DNA of 64,000 nt from contig CATKYJ010000005.1 in NCBI GenBank assembly GCA_949840885.1, positions 96,502-160,501 of the forward strand. The letters are read 5' to 3'. Under the pieces are notes generated by a model. That model saw nothing but the letters and a program-made list of their open reading frames with translations, had not been told where the DNA came from and did no database searches. This document shows positions 17,353 through 25,894 of the stretch, piece after piece; the stretch's first letter is position 1; every line of letters starts with the position of its first letter. The DNA comes from an uncultured Acetatifactor sp. (GTDB taxonomy: Bacteria > Bacillota > Clostridia > Lachnospirales > Lachnospiraceae). A program made the translations under genes and the position numbers.

Positions 17353-17383
17353 AGGGGCGAAAAGGCGCAGCTTTTTCGCCCCT
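17353..17383. terminator. Bidirectional terminator between DUF1848 gene and rRNA methyltransferase gene
   Basis: Arms AGGGGCGAAAAG (17353-17364) and CTTTTTCGCCCCT (17371-17383). A-run on one side and T-run on the other allow it to serve both convergent genes. It overlaps the stop of the minus-strand gene. Confidence 0.8.
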
Positions 17384-19116
17384 TACCTGCGCAGTCCCCG
17401 GGGGTAATGGTTCTTCATAGAGCCTGCCGCCAGCTTCCCCCAGCCTAAGCCAAAGCCCTCCACACAGATCAGATACCAGCCTTTCTCCCCCTCTGCGGGA
17501 AAGGTCTGGCCGTTTAAATATGCGGATACTGTGGGATCACAAGCATCCAGATTCCAGACATGGGCCGCAGACCTTGGATCCAATGCCAGCGCCAGCGCAT
17601 GGGAGGGCTCGAACCGGTTCTTCTTCATCTCGCCCAGATGCAGCCCCGGCCGCAGTACCTTTAGGCCTTTCAGGGAGGGCATGTCCCCGGGAACAAGGTA
17701 GAGATTGTCTCCGAAATTCATGAATGTAAGGAGGCCGTTCAGTCCGGTTGCCCTGCCCAGTGCGCAAAGCATTTCCTCCATGTCAGGCGCTCCAAAGGTC
17801 TGCGGCCGCTGGTTTCCTTTGGCTTTTGTCCGCTTTTCTGCAGACGCCTCCCTGCGGCGCTGTCCTTTGCCCGAACCTGTATCCTGAACTGCATTTTGTC
17901 CTGCGCCTCTTTCTGTCTCTGACAAAGCCATGCTTGCATTGCCTTTGGAGAGCCTTAGGTTCTCAGCGCAGAACAAACGAAATTCTTCCGGCACTACCTT
18001 TTCGGCTTCTTTGGTAAATTGTCTTACCAAACTCCCTGTATGGCAATCCGGTATGATCCCCTCTTTGCCCAGCGCGGCGGCAAAATGCCCCTCCCCCCGA
18101 ACCTTGTGAGGCCACAGGCGCACCGTCTCCTCCAGACCGGGGGCAGGATCCTCTACATATCCCGAAACGCCGTTGCAGCCGGACAGGCCAAGCCTCTCCT
18201 TGTCCACAGGCAGTATCCCAAATTCCCCATGCCGCCTTAAGAACCTGCTGACGCTTCCCTCGTCCTCCTCTGGCGCAAAGGTACAGGTGGAATACACCAT
18301 CCGCCCGCCGGCCCGCAGCATTCCGGCGGCACAGTCCAGGATTCCGTCCTGCCTCCTGGCACATAGTTCCACATTCTCCGGACTCCACTCCCGGACAGCC
18401 GTCTCATTCCGACGGAACATCCCCTCCCCGGAGCAGGGCGCGTCCACCAGAATCCTGTCAAAATACCCCGCAAACACCTCCGCCAGGCGCTCCGGCGTCT
18501 CGTTCAGCACACAGACATTGCCGATTCCCATGCGCTCGATATTTTCCGCCAAAATCTTGGCCCTCGCCGGGTGAATCTCATTGCAGACTAAAATCCCTCT
18601 TCCCCTAAGCGCCGCCGCTATCTGCACGCTTTTCCCTCCGGGCGCCGCGCACAGATCCAGAATCCGCTCCCCCGGTCGTACCTCCAATAGCCCCACCGGC
18701 ATCATGGCGCTGGGCTCCTGAATATAATAAAGGCCGGCCTCATGAAAAGGATGCTTCCCCGGCTGATCCCCCATCTCATAGTAATACCCATTCTCCGCCC
18801 AGGGCACTTTCGACAGCCTGGCAAATCCGGCGGTCTCTGCTCCCTCTGCCGTACCACCACTTGCCATACCGTCACCTGTCACGCCGGCGCCAGGGCATTC
18901 TCCCCTGCTGCGCCAAGCCGCGGCAAAACACTCCGCAGCATTCCTCCCGTCCGTCCCGGTGCCAAACCGCTCCGCAGCATTTTGCCCATCCGTCCCAATC
19001 TTCCCGGGATTCAGATCCAGTCCCTGTAAATGTTCCCCGTCGAAACACCCCAAAAAAGCCCCATATTCCTCCCCCAGCATCCCCCGCATTCTCTCCAAAA
19101 AATCCCCCGGCAGCAT
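17383..19116 (-). CDS. RsmF-like 16S rRNA (cytosine-C5) methyltransferase
   Basis: 577 residues. The SAM-dependent NOL1/NOP2/Sun core is in the middle: ILDLCAAPGGKSVQIA (SAM loop), ILVDAPCSGEGMFRR with the P-C motif, and MVYSTCTFAPEEDEG with the T-C catalytic Cys. The C-terminal part (GLKVLRPGLHLGEMKKNRFEPSHALALAL) is the PUA-like domain found in RsmF/YebU. Start ATG 19116 (MLPGDFLERMRGMLGEEYG) has AGAGGGG upstream. Unusually, about 60 residues of Gly/Ala-rich sequence with an imperfect 13-residue repeat (GTDGQNAAERF / GTDGRNAAECF) sit between the N-terminal helix and the methyltransferase core. Exact target base not known. Confidence 0.88.
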   Translation of the reverse strand: MLPGDFLERMRGMLGEEYGAFLGCFDGEHLQGLDLNPGKIGTDGQNAAERFGTGTDGRNAAECFAAAWRSRGECPGAGVTGDGMASGGTAEGAETAGFARLSKVPWAENGYYYEMGDQPGKHPFHEAGLYYIQEPSAMMPVGLLEVRPGERILDLCAAPGGKSVQIAAALRGRGILVCNEIHPARAKILAENIERMGIGNVCVLNETPERLAEVFAGYFDRILVDAPCSGEGMFRRNETAVREWSPENVELCARRQDGILDCAAGMLRAGGRMVYSTCTFAPEEDEGSVSRFLRRHGEFGILPVDKERLGLSGCNGVSGYVEDPAPGLEETVRLWPHKVRGEGHFAAALGKEGIIPDCHTGSLVRQFTKEAEKVVPEEFRLFCAENLRLSKGNASMALSETERGAGQNAVQDTGSGKGQRRREASAEKRTKAKGNQRPQTFGAPDMEEMLCALGRATGLNGLLTFMNFGDNLYLVPGDMPSLKGLKVLRPGLHLGEMKKNRFEPSHALALALDPRSAAHVWNLDACDPTVSAYLNGQTFPAEGEKGWYLICVEGFGLGWGKLAAGSMKNHYPRGLRR

Positions 19117-19354
19117 ATCCCTATCCCCTCTCTTTTTATTCTCCCCAAGTCTGTCCATCTTTCTTCAGCTTTCATGCTTGCGCTATAGCCTGTTGAAAAA
19201 CCATTTATGATACTTTCCATGTGAAAGCAGTATAACTCTTTTATCTGTGGCATATCTCCTATCTATTTCAATTTTGGATTCCGGCAGGCATTTTCCCGTC
19301 AGTCAAGAGCAATTGGCGCAAGACAAAGCGCAAAAGAAGTGCTTAGAAGCGCTT

Positions 19355-19397
19355 AGAAGAATGCCCAGGCGAATATCTTTCGCCTGGGCATTCTTCT
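19355..19397. terminator. 19-bp perfect hairpin, probable transcript end
   Basis: Very stable stem-loop downstream of the two-component operon (which runs on the minus strand). No T-run follows directly on either strand, so it may be a mobile or regulatory palindrome rather than a classic terminator. Confidence 0.45.
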
Positions 19398-19442
19398 GTG
19401 TGAGACCGGCGCGTCAAGCGAACTTGTTCGCAAATGAATCGT

Positions 19443-19488
19443 ATTCACAAGTGAAGCATATTCACAAGTGAAGCATATTCACTTTACG
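19443..19488. repeat. Two and a half tandem 17-bp repeats
   Basis: ATTCACAAGTGAAGCAT occurs twice without a gap, then ATTCACTTTACG begins a degenerate third copy. Each unit contains TTCACAAGTGAA, almost a palindrome. Could be a protein binding array or a slippage-prone microsatellite. Confidence 0.6.
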
Positions 19489-19504
19489 TGCCCGGAACTT
19501 CTTC

Positions 19505-20197
19505 TCACACTTTGAACCGATACCCCACCCCCCAAATAGTCTCAATATACTGGGGCTTGGCTGTATCTTTTTCAATCTTCTCCCGGATCTTCTTGATATG
19601 CACCGTCACCGTGGCAATGTCCCCGATGGAGTCCATGTCCCAGATCTCCCGGAACAGCTCTTCCTTGGTGTACACATGGTTGGGGTTCTCTGCCAGGAAT
19701 GTCAGCAGATCGAATTCCTTGGTGGTAAATGTCCGCTCCTCGCCGTTCACATAGACCCGGCGGGCCGTCTTGTCGATGCGGATGCCCCGGATCTCCACGG
19801 TATCGTTCTGGGGCTTCTGGTTGGTGCCCACCAGCCGCTCGTACCGCGCCATGTGGGCTTTCACCCTGGCCACCAGCTCGCTTGGGCTGAAAGGCTTGGT
19901 CATATAGTCGTCCGCGCCAAGGCCTAAGCCCCGGATCTTGTCGATGTCATCCTTTTTGGCAGAGACCATCAGGATGGGGATATTCTTCTCCTCCCGGATC
20001 TTGCGGCACACCTCGAAGCCGTCCATGCCCGGCAGCATGAGATCTAGTATCACCAGATTGTAGTCCCCGCTCAGAGCCATGGAAAGCCCCTCGTCCCCGC
20101 TGTTGCAGATATCCACCTGAAAATCGCTCAGCTCCAGATAATCTTTCTCCAGATCCGCAATCGCCACTTCGTCCTCTACGATCAATATCCTGCTCAT
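19505..20197 (-). CDS. OmpR/PhoB-family response regulator
   Basis: 230 residues: receiver domain with acidic pocket (ILIVEDE), phospho-acceptor Asp in LVILDLMLPGMDGF, signalling Thr/Ser and Lys in LMVSAKKDD and YMTKPFSPSEL; then a winged-helix DNA-binding domain (FTTKEFDLLTFLAENPNHVY … ATVTVHIKKIREKIE … WGVGYRF). VanR-like in overall sequence, but general two-component regulators of this family are also similar. Start ATG 20197 (MSRILIVEDEV). It lies 44 bases after the sensor kinase gene, so they form one operon, divergent from the vanG-like ligase gene. Confidence 0.88.
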   Translation of the reverse strand: MSRILIVEDEVAIADLEKDYLELSDFQVDICNSGDEGLSMALSGDYNLVILDLMLPGMDGFEVCRKIREEKNIPILMVSAKKDDIDKIRGLGLGADDYMTKPFSPSELVARVKAHMARYERLVGTNQKPQNDTVEIRGIRIDKTARRVYVNGEERTFTTKEFDLLTFLAENPNHVYTKEELFREIWDMDSIGDIATVTVHIKKIREKIEKDTAKPQYIETIWGVGYRFKV

Positions 20198-20241
20198 GTT
20201 CAAACCCACCCTTTCCATTCTAATCATGTTCCAGCTATTTT

Positions 20242-21720
20242 CTAGTCATTTTGAAGTTCAATATATTTTCTCAGCACAAAGTGCATGCAGGTGCCCTCGC
20301 CTTCCCGGCCCGTAGCCCAGATATACCCGCCGTGGTCCTCAATGATCTTTCGCACAATGGAAAGGCCGATGCCGCTGCCCCCCTGGGCGGAGTTCCGGGA
20401 GGCGTCCGTGCGGTAGAACCGCTCGAATATCTTCGGCAAGTCCTTTTGGGCAATGCCCTTGCCGTTGTCCTCGATCTCAATGCGGATGGAGTCCGCCTCG
20501 TCCAGGATCCGGATGTCGATTACTCCGTGGGGCTTATCCATATATTTTACGCTGTTGCTGATGATATTATTTATGACCTTTTTCATCTGCTCCGGATCCG
20601 CGATGATCACTGTCTGGGGCTGTACCAGGTTGGAGTAGTTCAGTTCGATATTTTTCTGCTCCAGATCCAGTCCCACCTCTTCCACGCAATCCCCGAAGTA
20701 ATCCGCTACGTTAATGCGATGGAAGTTATACGGAATTCTATTGTTGTCGATGCCGGAGTAATAAGTCAGCTCATTGATCAGCCGCTCCATGTCATTGGCT
20801 TTGTTGTAGATGGTCTTGATATATTTGTCCATCTTCTCCGGCGTCACCGCCACCCCGTCCATGATGCCCTCCACATAGCCCTTGATAGCGGTGATGGGGG
20901 TCTTCAGATCATGGGAAATGTTGCTGACCAGCTCTCTGTTCTGCTTCTCGCTGGCCCGGTTCTCCTCGGTGGTCTCTTTCAGCCGCAGTCGCATATCCTC
21001 ATAATTGCGGTACAGATCTCCGATCTCTCCCTTTGCATCCGTCTGCAGCGCATAGTCGAAATTCCCCTCCTTGATCTTGCGCATGGCCAAGTTGAGCTCC
21101 CCTATGGGATTGAACACCCCTCTGTGGATCCACCTGGTCAGGACAATGCTGGTAAAGATCAGGATCAGGAACATGGCGATGAACATATCCACCAGCAGCT
21201 TCTTGGAGATCAGGGAATTCACTTTCGTGACCACAAAAGCGCTTCCGTTGCTGCCGTCCGGAAAGCGGAAATCCAGCTGCTTTACCAGCTTGTCCAGTTC
21301 ATCGAAGTATATCTCGGAATTCTCTGCGCCGCTCCCCTCCCCGAAAGCCGGCAGGCTGGGAAAAATAGCCTCTGCAGCCGCCTCGTTTCCGGCATAATAC
21401 AGGGCATCGTCCTTTCTCACCAGGATATAGGTGGTCTTGTGGGGTATTCCTGCATTCACCTGATCCAGGTACGCTGTATCCGCCAGCTTCGCGGGATCTG
21501 TCTCGATCTGTTTTTTCAGTTCATAGAAAACATTGTCTGTGGCAGCCGACACCTGGCGCATGTTCTCCGTCATGGAGGCATAGTCCAGCCGTCCCACCGG
21601 AAATCCCTTGCCGCTGCCCGTCAGAAATATCCCGATTGCAAAGAATGCCAGCGCCGTCAGGATCAATGGCAGGACTATGATACTGATGAAAGTGATCTGC
21701 AGCCGGGTCCTGAATTTCAT
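20242..21720 (-). CDS. Membrane sensor histidine kinase
   Basis: 492 residues. Helix 1 at about 9-33, an extracytoplasmic sensor region to about 180, helix 2 (VDMFIAMFLILIFTSIVLTRW), HAMP, then the H-box NISHDLKTPITAIKGYVEG with the phospho-accepting His, N-box INNIISNSVKY, and G-boxes DNGKGIAQKDLPKIFERFYR and GGSGIGLSIVRKIIEDHGG. Partner of the downstream response regulator. VanS-like by type and by position next to a van-like ligase and racemase, but a direct link to cell-wall antibiotics is inference only. Start ATG with GGGAGTGGGCTT. Confidence 0.87.
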   Translation of the reverse strand: MKFRTRLQITFISIIVLPLILTALAFFAIGIFLTGSGKGFPVGRLDYASMTENMRQVSAATDNVFYELKKQIETDPAKLADTAYLDQVNAGIPHKTTYILVRKDDALYYAGNEAAAEAIFPSLPAFGEGSGAENSEIYFDELDKLVKQLDFRFPDGSNGSAFVVTKVNSLISKKLLVDMFIAMFLILIFTSIVLTRWIHRGVFNPIGELNLAMRKIKEGNFDYALQTDAKGEIGDLYRNYEDMRLRLKETTEENRASEKQNRELVSNISHDLKTPITAIKGYVEGIMDGVAVTPEKMDKYIKTIYNKANDMERLINELTYYSGIDNNRIPYNFHRINVADYFGDCVEEVGLDLEQKNIELNYSNLVQPQTVIIADPEQMKKVINNIISNSVKYMDKPHGVIDIRILDEADSIRIEIEDNGKGIAQKDLPKIFERFYRTDASRNSAQGGSGIGLSIVRKIIEDHGGYIWATGREGEGTCMHFVLRKYIELQND

Positions 21721-21807
21721 AAGCCCACTCCCTGAAATTTCTTTTTATTGCCTTGTGAATCAACATTGCACCACATTTCCGCATGCCTATTGCGGACATT
21801 ATATCAT

Positions 21808-21824
21808 ACTTTTCCTAGGAAAGT
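21808..21824. promoter_or_regulatory. Operator candidate between sensor kinase and vanG-like genes
   Basis: ACTTTTCCTAGGAAAGT, a near-perfect palindrome around TTTCCTAGGAAA (21811-21822), lies in the 241-base divergent gap. A second half-site-like TTACTTTTCC lies nearer vanG (about 21878). It is well placed for the adjacent response regulator to act on both operons. Confidence 0.45.
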
Positions 21825-21961
21825 GTAAAATAAGAAAAATAATATCATTAAAAAAATCTTAATCTTCCCGCTATTTACTTTTCCTCCTTTTGGTTGTACT
21901 ATTTTCTATGAGACTTTAATAGAAATCTATAGCTCTATGAATCAAAGCAAAGGAAGGTTTT

Positions 21962-23017
21962 ATGATGAAAAAAATAAATGTAGGCATCTTTTTCGGAGGC
22001 TGTTCCCCGGAATACAGCGTTTCCCTGTCCTCGGCCTCCGGAGTCATCCTGAACGTGGATCGGGAGAAGTACAATCCCGTGCTCATCGGCATCACAAAAA
22101 AAGGGGAATGGTACCACTATGCCGGGCCGGTAGACAAACTGCTAAACGACACTTGGCAGAACCCATCGGACTGCACCCCGGCCGTGCTTTCGCCTAACCG
22201 GGGCGAGAACTGCCTGATCCTGTTAGGCAAAGAGGGGGTGTCACGCATCCCCCTTGACATCGCGTTCCCGGTGCTCCACGGCGGCAACGGGGAGGACGGC
22301 ACCCTGCAGGGGCTGTTAGAACTCTCCGGCATTCCCATAGCGGGCTGCGGCACTCTGGCCTCCGCCCTTGGCATGGATAAGGACAGGGCCCACAGGCTGG
22401 TGAGCCTGGAGGGAGTACGCGTTCCCAGGCATTTTGTGCTGGAGCCCGGTGTATCCCCGGAGACAATGGAGCGCTGCGCGGAAGAAATCGGCTATCCCCT
22501 TTATGTGAAGCCGGTAAAGGCCGGCTCCTCCTACGGTGTCACAAAAGTAAGCTGCAGGGAGCAGGTGGCCCAGGCGCTGGCTCTGGCTTTCCAGTACGAC
22601 AGCCAGGCCCTTTTGGAGGAAAACATCCCAGGCTTCGAGGTAGGCTGCGCCGTGCTGGGCAATCGAGAGCTCATCACCGGCGAGGTGGATGAGATCGAGC
22701 TTTCCGGAGGCTTCTTCGATTTCACGGAAAAATATACCCTGAAGACCTCCGCCATTCATGTGCCGGCCAGAATTGCCCCTGAAAAAGCTGCGGAAATCAA
22801 GGAAAAAGCAAAGCGCATCTACAAAACCTTGGGCTGTGCGGGCTTTGCCCGGGTGGATATGTTCCTGACCCCTGAGGGCGAAGTGGTGTTCAATGAAGTC
22901 AATACCATCCCCGGCTTCACGGAGCACAGCCGGTATCCCGGCATGATGAAAGCCGCCGGACACTCTTTCCGGGAAGTGATCTCCCGGATCCTGGAGTTAG
23001 GCCTTGAGACGACATGA
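21962..23017 (+). CDS. vanG: D-alanine--D-serine (or D-alanine) ligase, VanG type
   Basis: 351 residues, ATP-grasp ligase making the terminal dipeptide of peptidoglycan precursors. It follows VanG of enterococci closely in layout: FFGGCSPEYSVSLSSAS, GITKKGEWYHYAG, FPVLHGGNGEDGTLQG, ALGMDKDRAHRLVSLEGV, KPVKAGSSYGVTKV, LEENIPGFEVGCAVLG, the omega-loop segment FFDFTEKYTLKTSAIHVPAR, and FNEVNTIPGFTEHSRYPGMM. Similarity to VanG plus the adjacent serine racemase favours D-Ala-D-Ser synthesis, but this needs assay. Start ATG 21962 (or 21965) after AAAGGAAGG. The next gene, the racemase, starts 180 bases later, probably in the same transcript. Confidence 0.87.
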   Translation: MMKKINVGIFFGGCSPEYSVSLSSASGVILNVDREKYNPVLIGITKKGEWYHYAGPVDKLLNDTWQNPSDCTPAVLSPNRGENCLILLGKEGVSRIPLDIAFPVLHGGNGEDGTLQGLLELSGIPIAGCGTLASALGMDKDRAHRLVSLEGVRVPRHFVLEPGVSPETMERCAEEIGYPLYVKPVKAGSSYGVTKVSCREQVAQALALAFQYDSQALLEENIPGFEVGCAVLGNRELITGEVDEIELSGGFFDFTEKYTLKTSAIHVPARIAPEKAAEIKEKAKRIYKTLGCAGFARVDMFLTPEGEVVFNEVNTIPGFTEHSRYPGMMKAAGHSFREVISRILELGLETT

Positions 23018-23196
23018 AAATTCTGTCATCAAAGGTTCTGTTTTATACTGCACATTGAGCAGATTTGCAGTCATTGGCCATGGCAAAGCCGCTGCCGCGA
23101 TACCGGCTTTCAGCCTGCCGCCTGTTTACGGCATCTGCCGTCCGCAGACCGGATCACATGGCAAAGTTCAAGCATAACGGAATGGAGGTAGTTTCC

Positions 23197-25773
23197 ATGC
23201 GGGCAAAAGCAAATTATGGGTGGCTGGATCGGTTTCGGATAGCCGCTGCCCTGTTAGTCGTTGCTATCCATACTTCGCCTCTCACCACATTCAGCGAAGG
23301 GGCAGACTTTTTTCTCACCAGGGTGCTTGCACGGATCGCTGTCCCTTTCTTCTTCATGGTGACAGGGCAGTTCGTAGTCTCCGGTTTTCTGGCTTCCTCC
23401 TCCCAGAAAGGCATGGCGAAGCTGCGCAAATATTTGGTGAAGACTTCTCTGCTCTATTTGTTCTGCATTATTTTATATCTGCCCATCGGCATCTATGCAG
23501 GGCATTATAAAGATCTTACCGTTGGCAGTGCCCTGCGCATGCTCGTCTTTGACGGCACCTTTTATCATCTGTGGTATTTCCCGGCCTGCATTCTTGGCAT
23601 CCTGGCGGTGTATCTGATGAGCCGGTTCTTAAGCCTGCGCAACATGACCATTGTATCCGCCGTTCTGTATACAATCGGTCTGTTCGGCGACAGCTACTTT
23701 GGACTGGTTCAGAAAGTCCCCGGGCTGGAGAAAGCCTACAACTTTATCTTCCAAATCTGTTCCTACACACGAAACGGCCTGTTCCTTGCCCCTTTGTTTC
23801 TGGTGCTGGGGGCGTGGATGGCAGAGGTGGGACATAAGCAGGAAAAAGGGGACTCTTCGGAAAACTTTTTGTTCTCCTGCTCGCTCTTTGCCCTCTCCTT
23901 TGCCCTTATGACCGGAGAGGCGTTTCTGTTGCGGCATTTTGAGTTCCAGCGGCATGACAGCATGTACATCCTGCTGGTTCCCGTGATGTTCTTCCTGTAC
24001 CGCACTTTGCTTTGCATCCCTAAGAAATCCGGCAGGCAGTTCCGCGTGGCCTCCGCCTGGATTTACATCCTGCATCCCGCCTTTATCGTGGTGGTCAGAG
24101 GCATTGCAAAGCCTCTGAAGCTGACTAGCCTGCTGGTGGACAACAGCCTCGTCCATTACCTGGCGGTGGCAGTTCTGTCCGTGATGGCGGGCTTTGTCAT
24201 GGCATGGCTCCAGGGCATAGCCAGGGCAAACAGGCATACAGCTTATGCCAGTCGTAGCCGCAGCCGCAGCAAGACGCAAATGCCTGAGGTTGCGGAGGAG
24301 GAGACTTGGACGGACGAATCGGCGGAGGCCGAAATGGACGGAGCCGAGATTCCGGACGAGGCCTGGACGGACGAGTCGGCGGAGGCCGAAATGAACGGAG
24401 CCGAGATTCCGGATGGGGCCTGGATGGACGAGGCCCAGGCTGATCTTGTATATGAAGATGAGTTTCCATATGAATATGCGCAGGAGGCTTATGAGGAAGC
24501 ACGGCTTGCGCAGGAGTTCCCGGAAGAAGAGGCGCCGCAGGAGCAGGAGCCGGCTTTCCCCAGGGAGAAAGCTTCCGCCTCCCGGGCATGGATTGAGGTG
24601 GACTCAAATGTCCTCGCCGGCAATGTAGAGGCTCTTCGGGCCCGGCTGCCAAAGGGCTGCCGCCTGATGCCGGCAGTCAAGGCCCAGGGCTACGGCCATG
24701 GAGCCGTGCTGATCTCCAAGGAACTGAACCGCCTGGGCGTGGACGCCTTTTGTGTGGCCACTGTGGGCGAGGCAGTGGAACTGCGCCAGGCGGACATTCA
24801 CGGCGAAATCCTGATCCTGGGCTACACCCCTCCGGAAGATTTTCCCCTGCTTGCCCGTTATCAGCTGACCCAGACCGTCATAGACTATCCTTACGCCAAG
24901 CAGCTGAACCAGGCACAAGCGGACATCCACGTACACATCGGCATCGACACCGGCATGCACCGGGTTGGCATACGCTGTGAAGACATAGAAGACATCAAGT
25001 CCGTCTATGAACTGCGCCATCTGATCATTGACGGGCTCTTCACCCATCTGTGCGCCTCCGACTCGCCCCTGCCGGAGCACAGGGCCTTTACCAAAACCCA
25101 GGTCAGGGCGTTTTATCAGGTGGTGGAGCTCCTGAAAAAGGAAAATTATCCATGCCCCAGCCTCCATCTGCTGGCCAGCTATGGCATCCTGAATCTGCTT
25201 CCGGAGCGAGGTGATCTGCCCGAAGAGCCGGAGGACCAGCAGCCTAAGCGTTTTGCGGAGAGGCGTATGGCCGCGGCCGCGCAGAAGCTGGCGGCGGACT
25301 ATGTCCGCCCGGGCATTGTCCTCTATGGCCTCCTCAACAGCGAAGCCGACATCTCTCCCTGGAAAGATGTTCTGAAGCCTGTCCTGTCCCTGAAAGCAAA
25401 GGTCACATCCCTGCGGCCCCTCTATGCCGGCGAAAGCGCAGGATACGGCATTACTTTCACTGCAGAACAGGACATGCAGATCGCTGCCATCTCAATCGGC
25501 TACGGCGACGGCCTGCCCAGGCATCTCTCAAACGGCAGGGGGAGCGTTTTGATCCACGGCCGCAGGGCGCCGATTATCGGCAGAATCTGCATGGACCAGA
25601 CCATCGTGGACGTCACCGGCATTCCCCAGGTTCAGGTAGGAGACACTGTCATCATCATCGGCGCCGACCGGAAAGAAGAGATCACCGCAGGACAGATCGC
25701 AGAACAATGCGGCACTATCAGCCACGAAATCGTGTGCCGCCTTGGGGAAAGGCTGGATCGGGTGCTGGTATAA
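23197..25773 (+). CDS. vanT: Membrane-bound serine/alanine racemase, VanT type, with acidic repeat linker
   Basis: 858 residues from ATG 23197 (GGAGGTAGTTTCC upstream; the longer frame from 23065 lacks one). Residues about 10-345 are a ten-helix acyltransferase-3-like membrane domain (LDRFRIAAALLVVAIHTSPL, VPFFFMVTGQF), thought to import L-Ser in VanT. Residues about 465-858 are a fold-type III alanine racemase: PLP lysine in AVKAQGYGHG (K495), ESAGYGITF with catalytic Tyr, ISIGYGDGLPR and GRICMDQTIVDVTG. Between them is a highly acidic linker of about 120 residues with two 19-residue repeats, much longer than in enterococcal VanT. It would supply D-Ser to the upstream ligase. No vanXY follows; the next gene is perR. 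Confidence 0.88.
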   Translation: MRAKANYGWLDRFRIAAALLVVAIHTSPLTTFSEGADFFLTRVLARIAVPFFFMVTGQFVVSGFLASSSQKGMAKLRKYLVKTSLLYLFCIILYLPIGIYAGHYKDLTVGSALRMLVFDGTFYHLWYFPACILGILAVYLMSRFLSLRNMTIVSAVLYTIGLFGDSYFGLVQKVPGLEKAYNFIFQICSYTRNGLFLAPLFLVLGAWMAEVGHKQEKGDSSENFLFSCSLFALSFALMTGEAFLLRHFEFQRHDSMYILLVPVMFFLYRTLLCIPKKSGRQFRVASAWIYILHPAFIVVVRGIAKPLKLTSLLVDNSLVHYLAVAVLSVMAGFVMAWLQGIARANRHTAYASRSRSRSKTQMPEVAEEETWTDESAEAEMDGAEIPDEAWTDESAEAEMNGAEIPDGAWMDEAQADLVYEDEFPYEYAQEAYEEARLAQEFPEEEAPQEQEPAFPREKASASRAWIEVDSNVLAGNVEALRARLPKGCRLMPAVKAQGYGHGAVLISKELNRLGVDAFCVATVGEAVELRQADIHGEILILGYTPPEDFPLLARYQLTQTVIDYPYAKQLNQAQADIHVHIGIDTGMHRVGIRCEDIEDIKSVYELRHLIIDGLFTHLCASDSPLPEHRAFTKTQVRAFYQVVELLKKENYPCPSLHLLASYGILNLLPERGDLPEEPEDQQPKRFAERRMAAAAQKLAADYVRPGIVLYGLLNSEADISPWKDVLKPVLSLKAKVTSLRPLYAGESAGYGITFTAEQDMQIAAISIGYGDGLPRHLSNGRGSVLIHGRRAPIIGRICMDQTIVDVTGIPQVQVGDTVIIIGADRKEEITAGQIAEQCGTISHEIVCRLGERLDRVLV
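24307..24420 (+). repeat. 57-bp tandem repeat inside vanT linker
   Basis: Two units start at TGG 24307 and 24364, and a partial third at 24421. Each encodes W-T-D-E-S-A-E-A-E-M-(D/N)-G-A-E-I-P-D-(E/G)-A. The units differ at only a few bases, and 57 bp keeps the frame. Confidence 0.85.
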
Positions 25774-25826
25774 AATGTGTATATAAATCCATTTATAAAA
25801 CGTATGTAAAATTTTTACAATGCTGC

Positions 25827-25854
25827 TTGACTTTTATTTAAAAATCACTATAAT
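25827..25854 (+). promoter_or_regulatory. perR promoter
   Basis: TTGACT (25827-25832) and TATAAT (25849-25854) are 16 bases apart. The -10 region is embedded in A+T-rich repeated sequence (AATCACTATAATAAAAC and AATCACTACTATTATTTG), which could hold a Per/Fur-type operator for autoregulation. Confidence 0.65.
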
Positions 25855-25894
25855 AAAACAGTAATCACTACTATTATTTGAGGAGAAGTGTTGG

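Larger units (their letters stand above)
19117..19504. other. Intergenic region with strong hairpin and 17-bp direct repeats
   Basis: No gene seen. It holds a 19-bp perfect inverted repeat at 19355-19397 (arms AGAAGAATGCCCAGGCGAA / TTCGCCTGGGCATTCTTCT, loop of 5). It also holds two exact 17-bp direct repeats ATTCACAAGTGAAGCAT at 19443-19459 and 19460-19476, followed by a partial third. The direct repeats lie just past the 3' end of the response-regulator gene. Confidence 0.6.

Noticed and set aside
19443..19488. CRISPR-like array
   Set aside because: Repeats are contiguous 17-mers with no spacers and no cas genes nearby.
20251..21735. 494-codon plus-strand open frame
   Set aside because: Antisense to the sensor kinase, which has complete H, N and G boxes on the minus strand.
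23018..25894. Missing VanXY hidden near vanT
   Set aside because: No D,D-peptidase or carboxypeptidase motif (such as SxHxxGxAxD) was found in any frame between vanG and perR.
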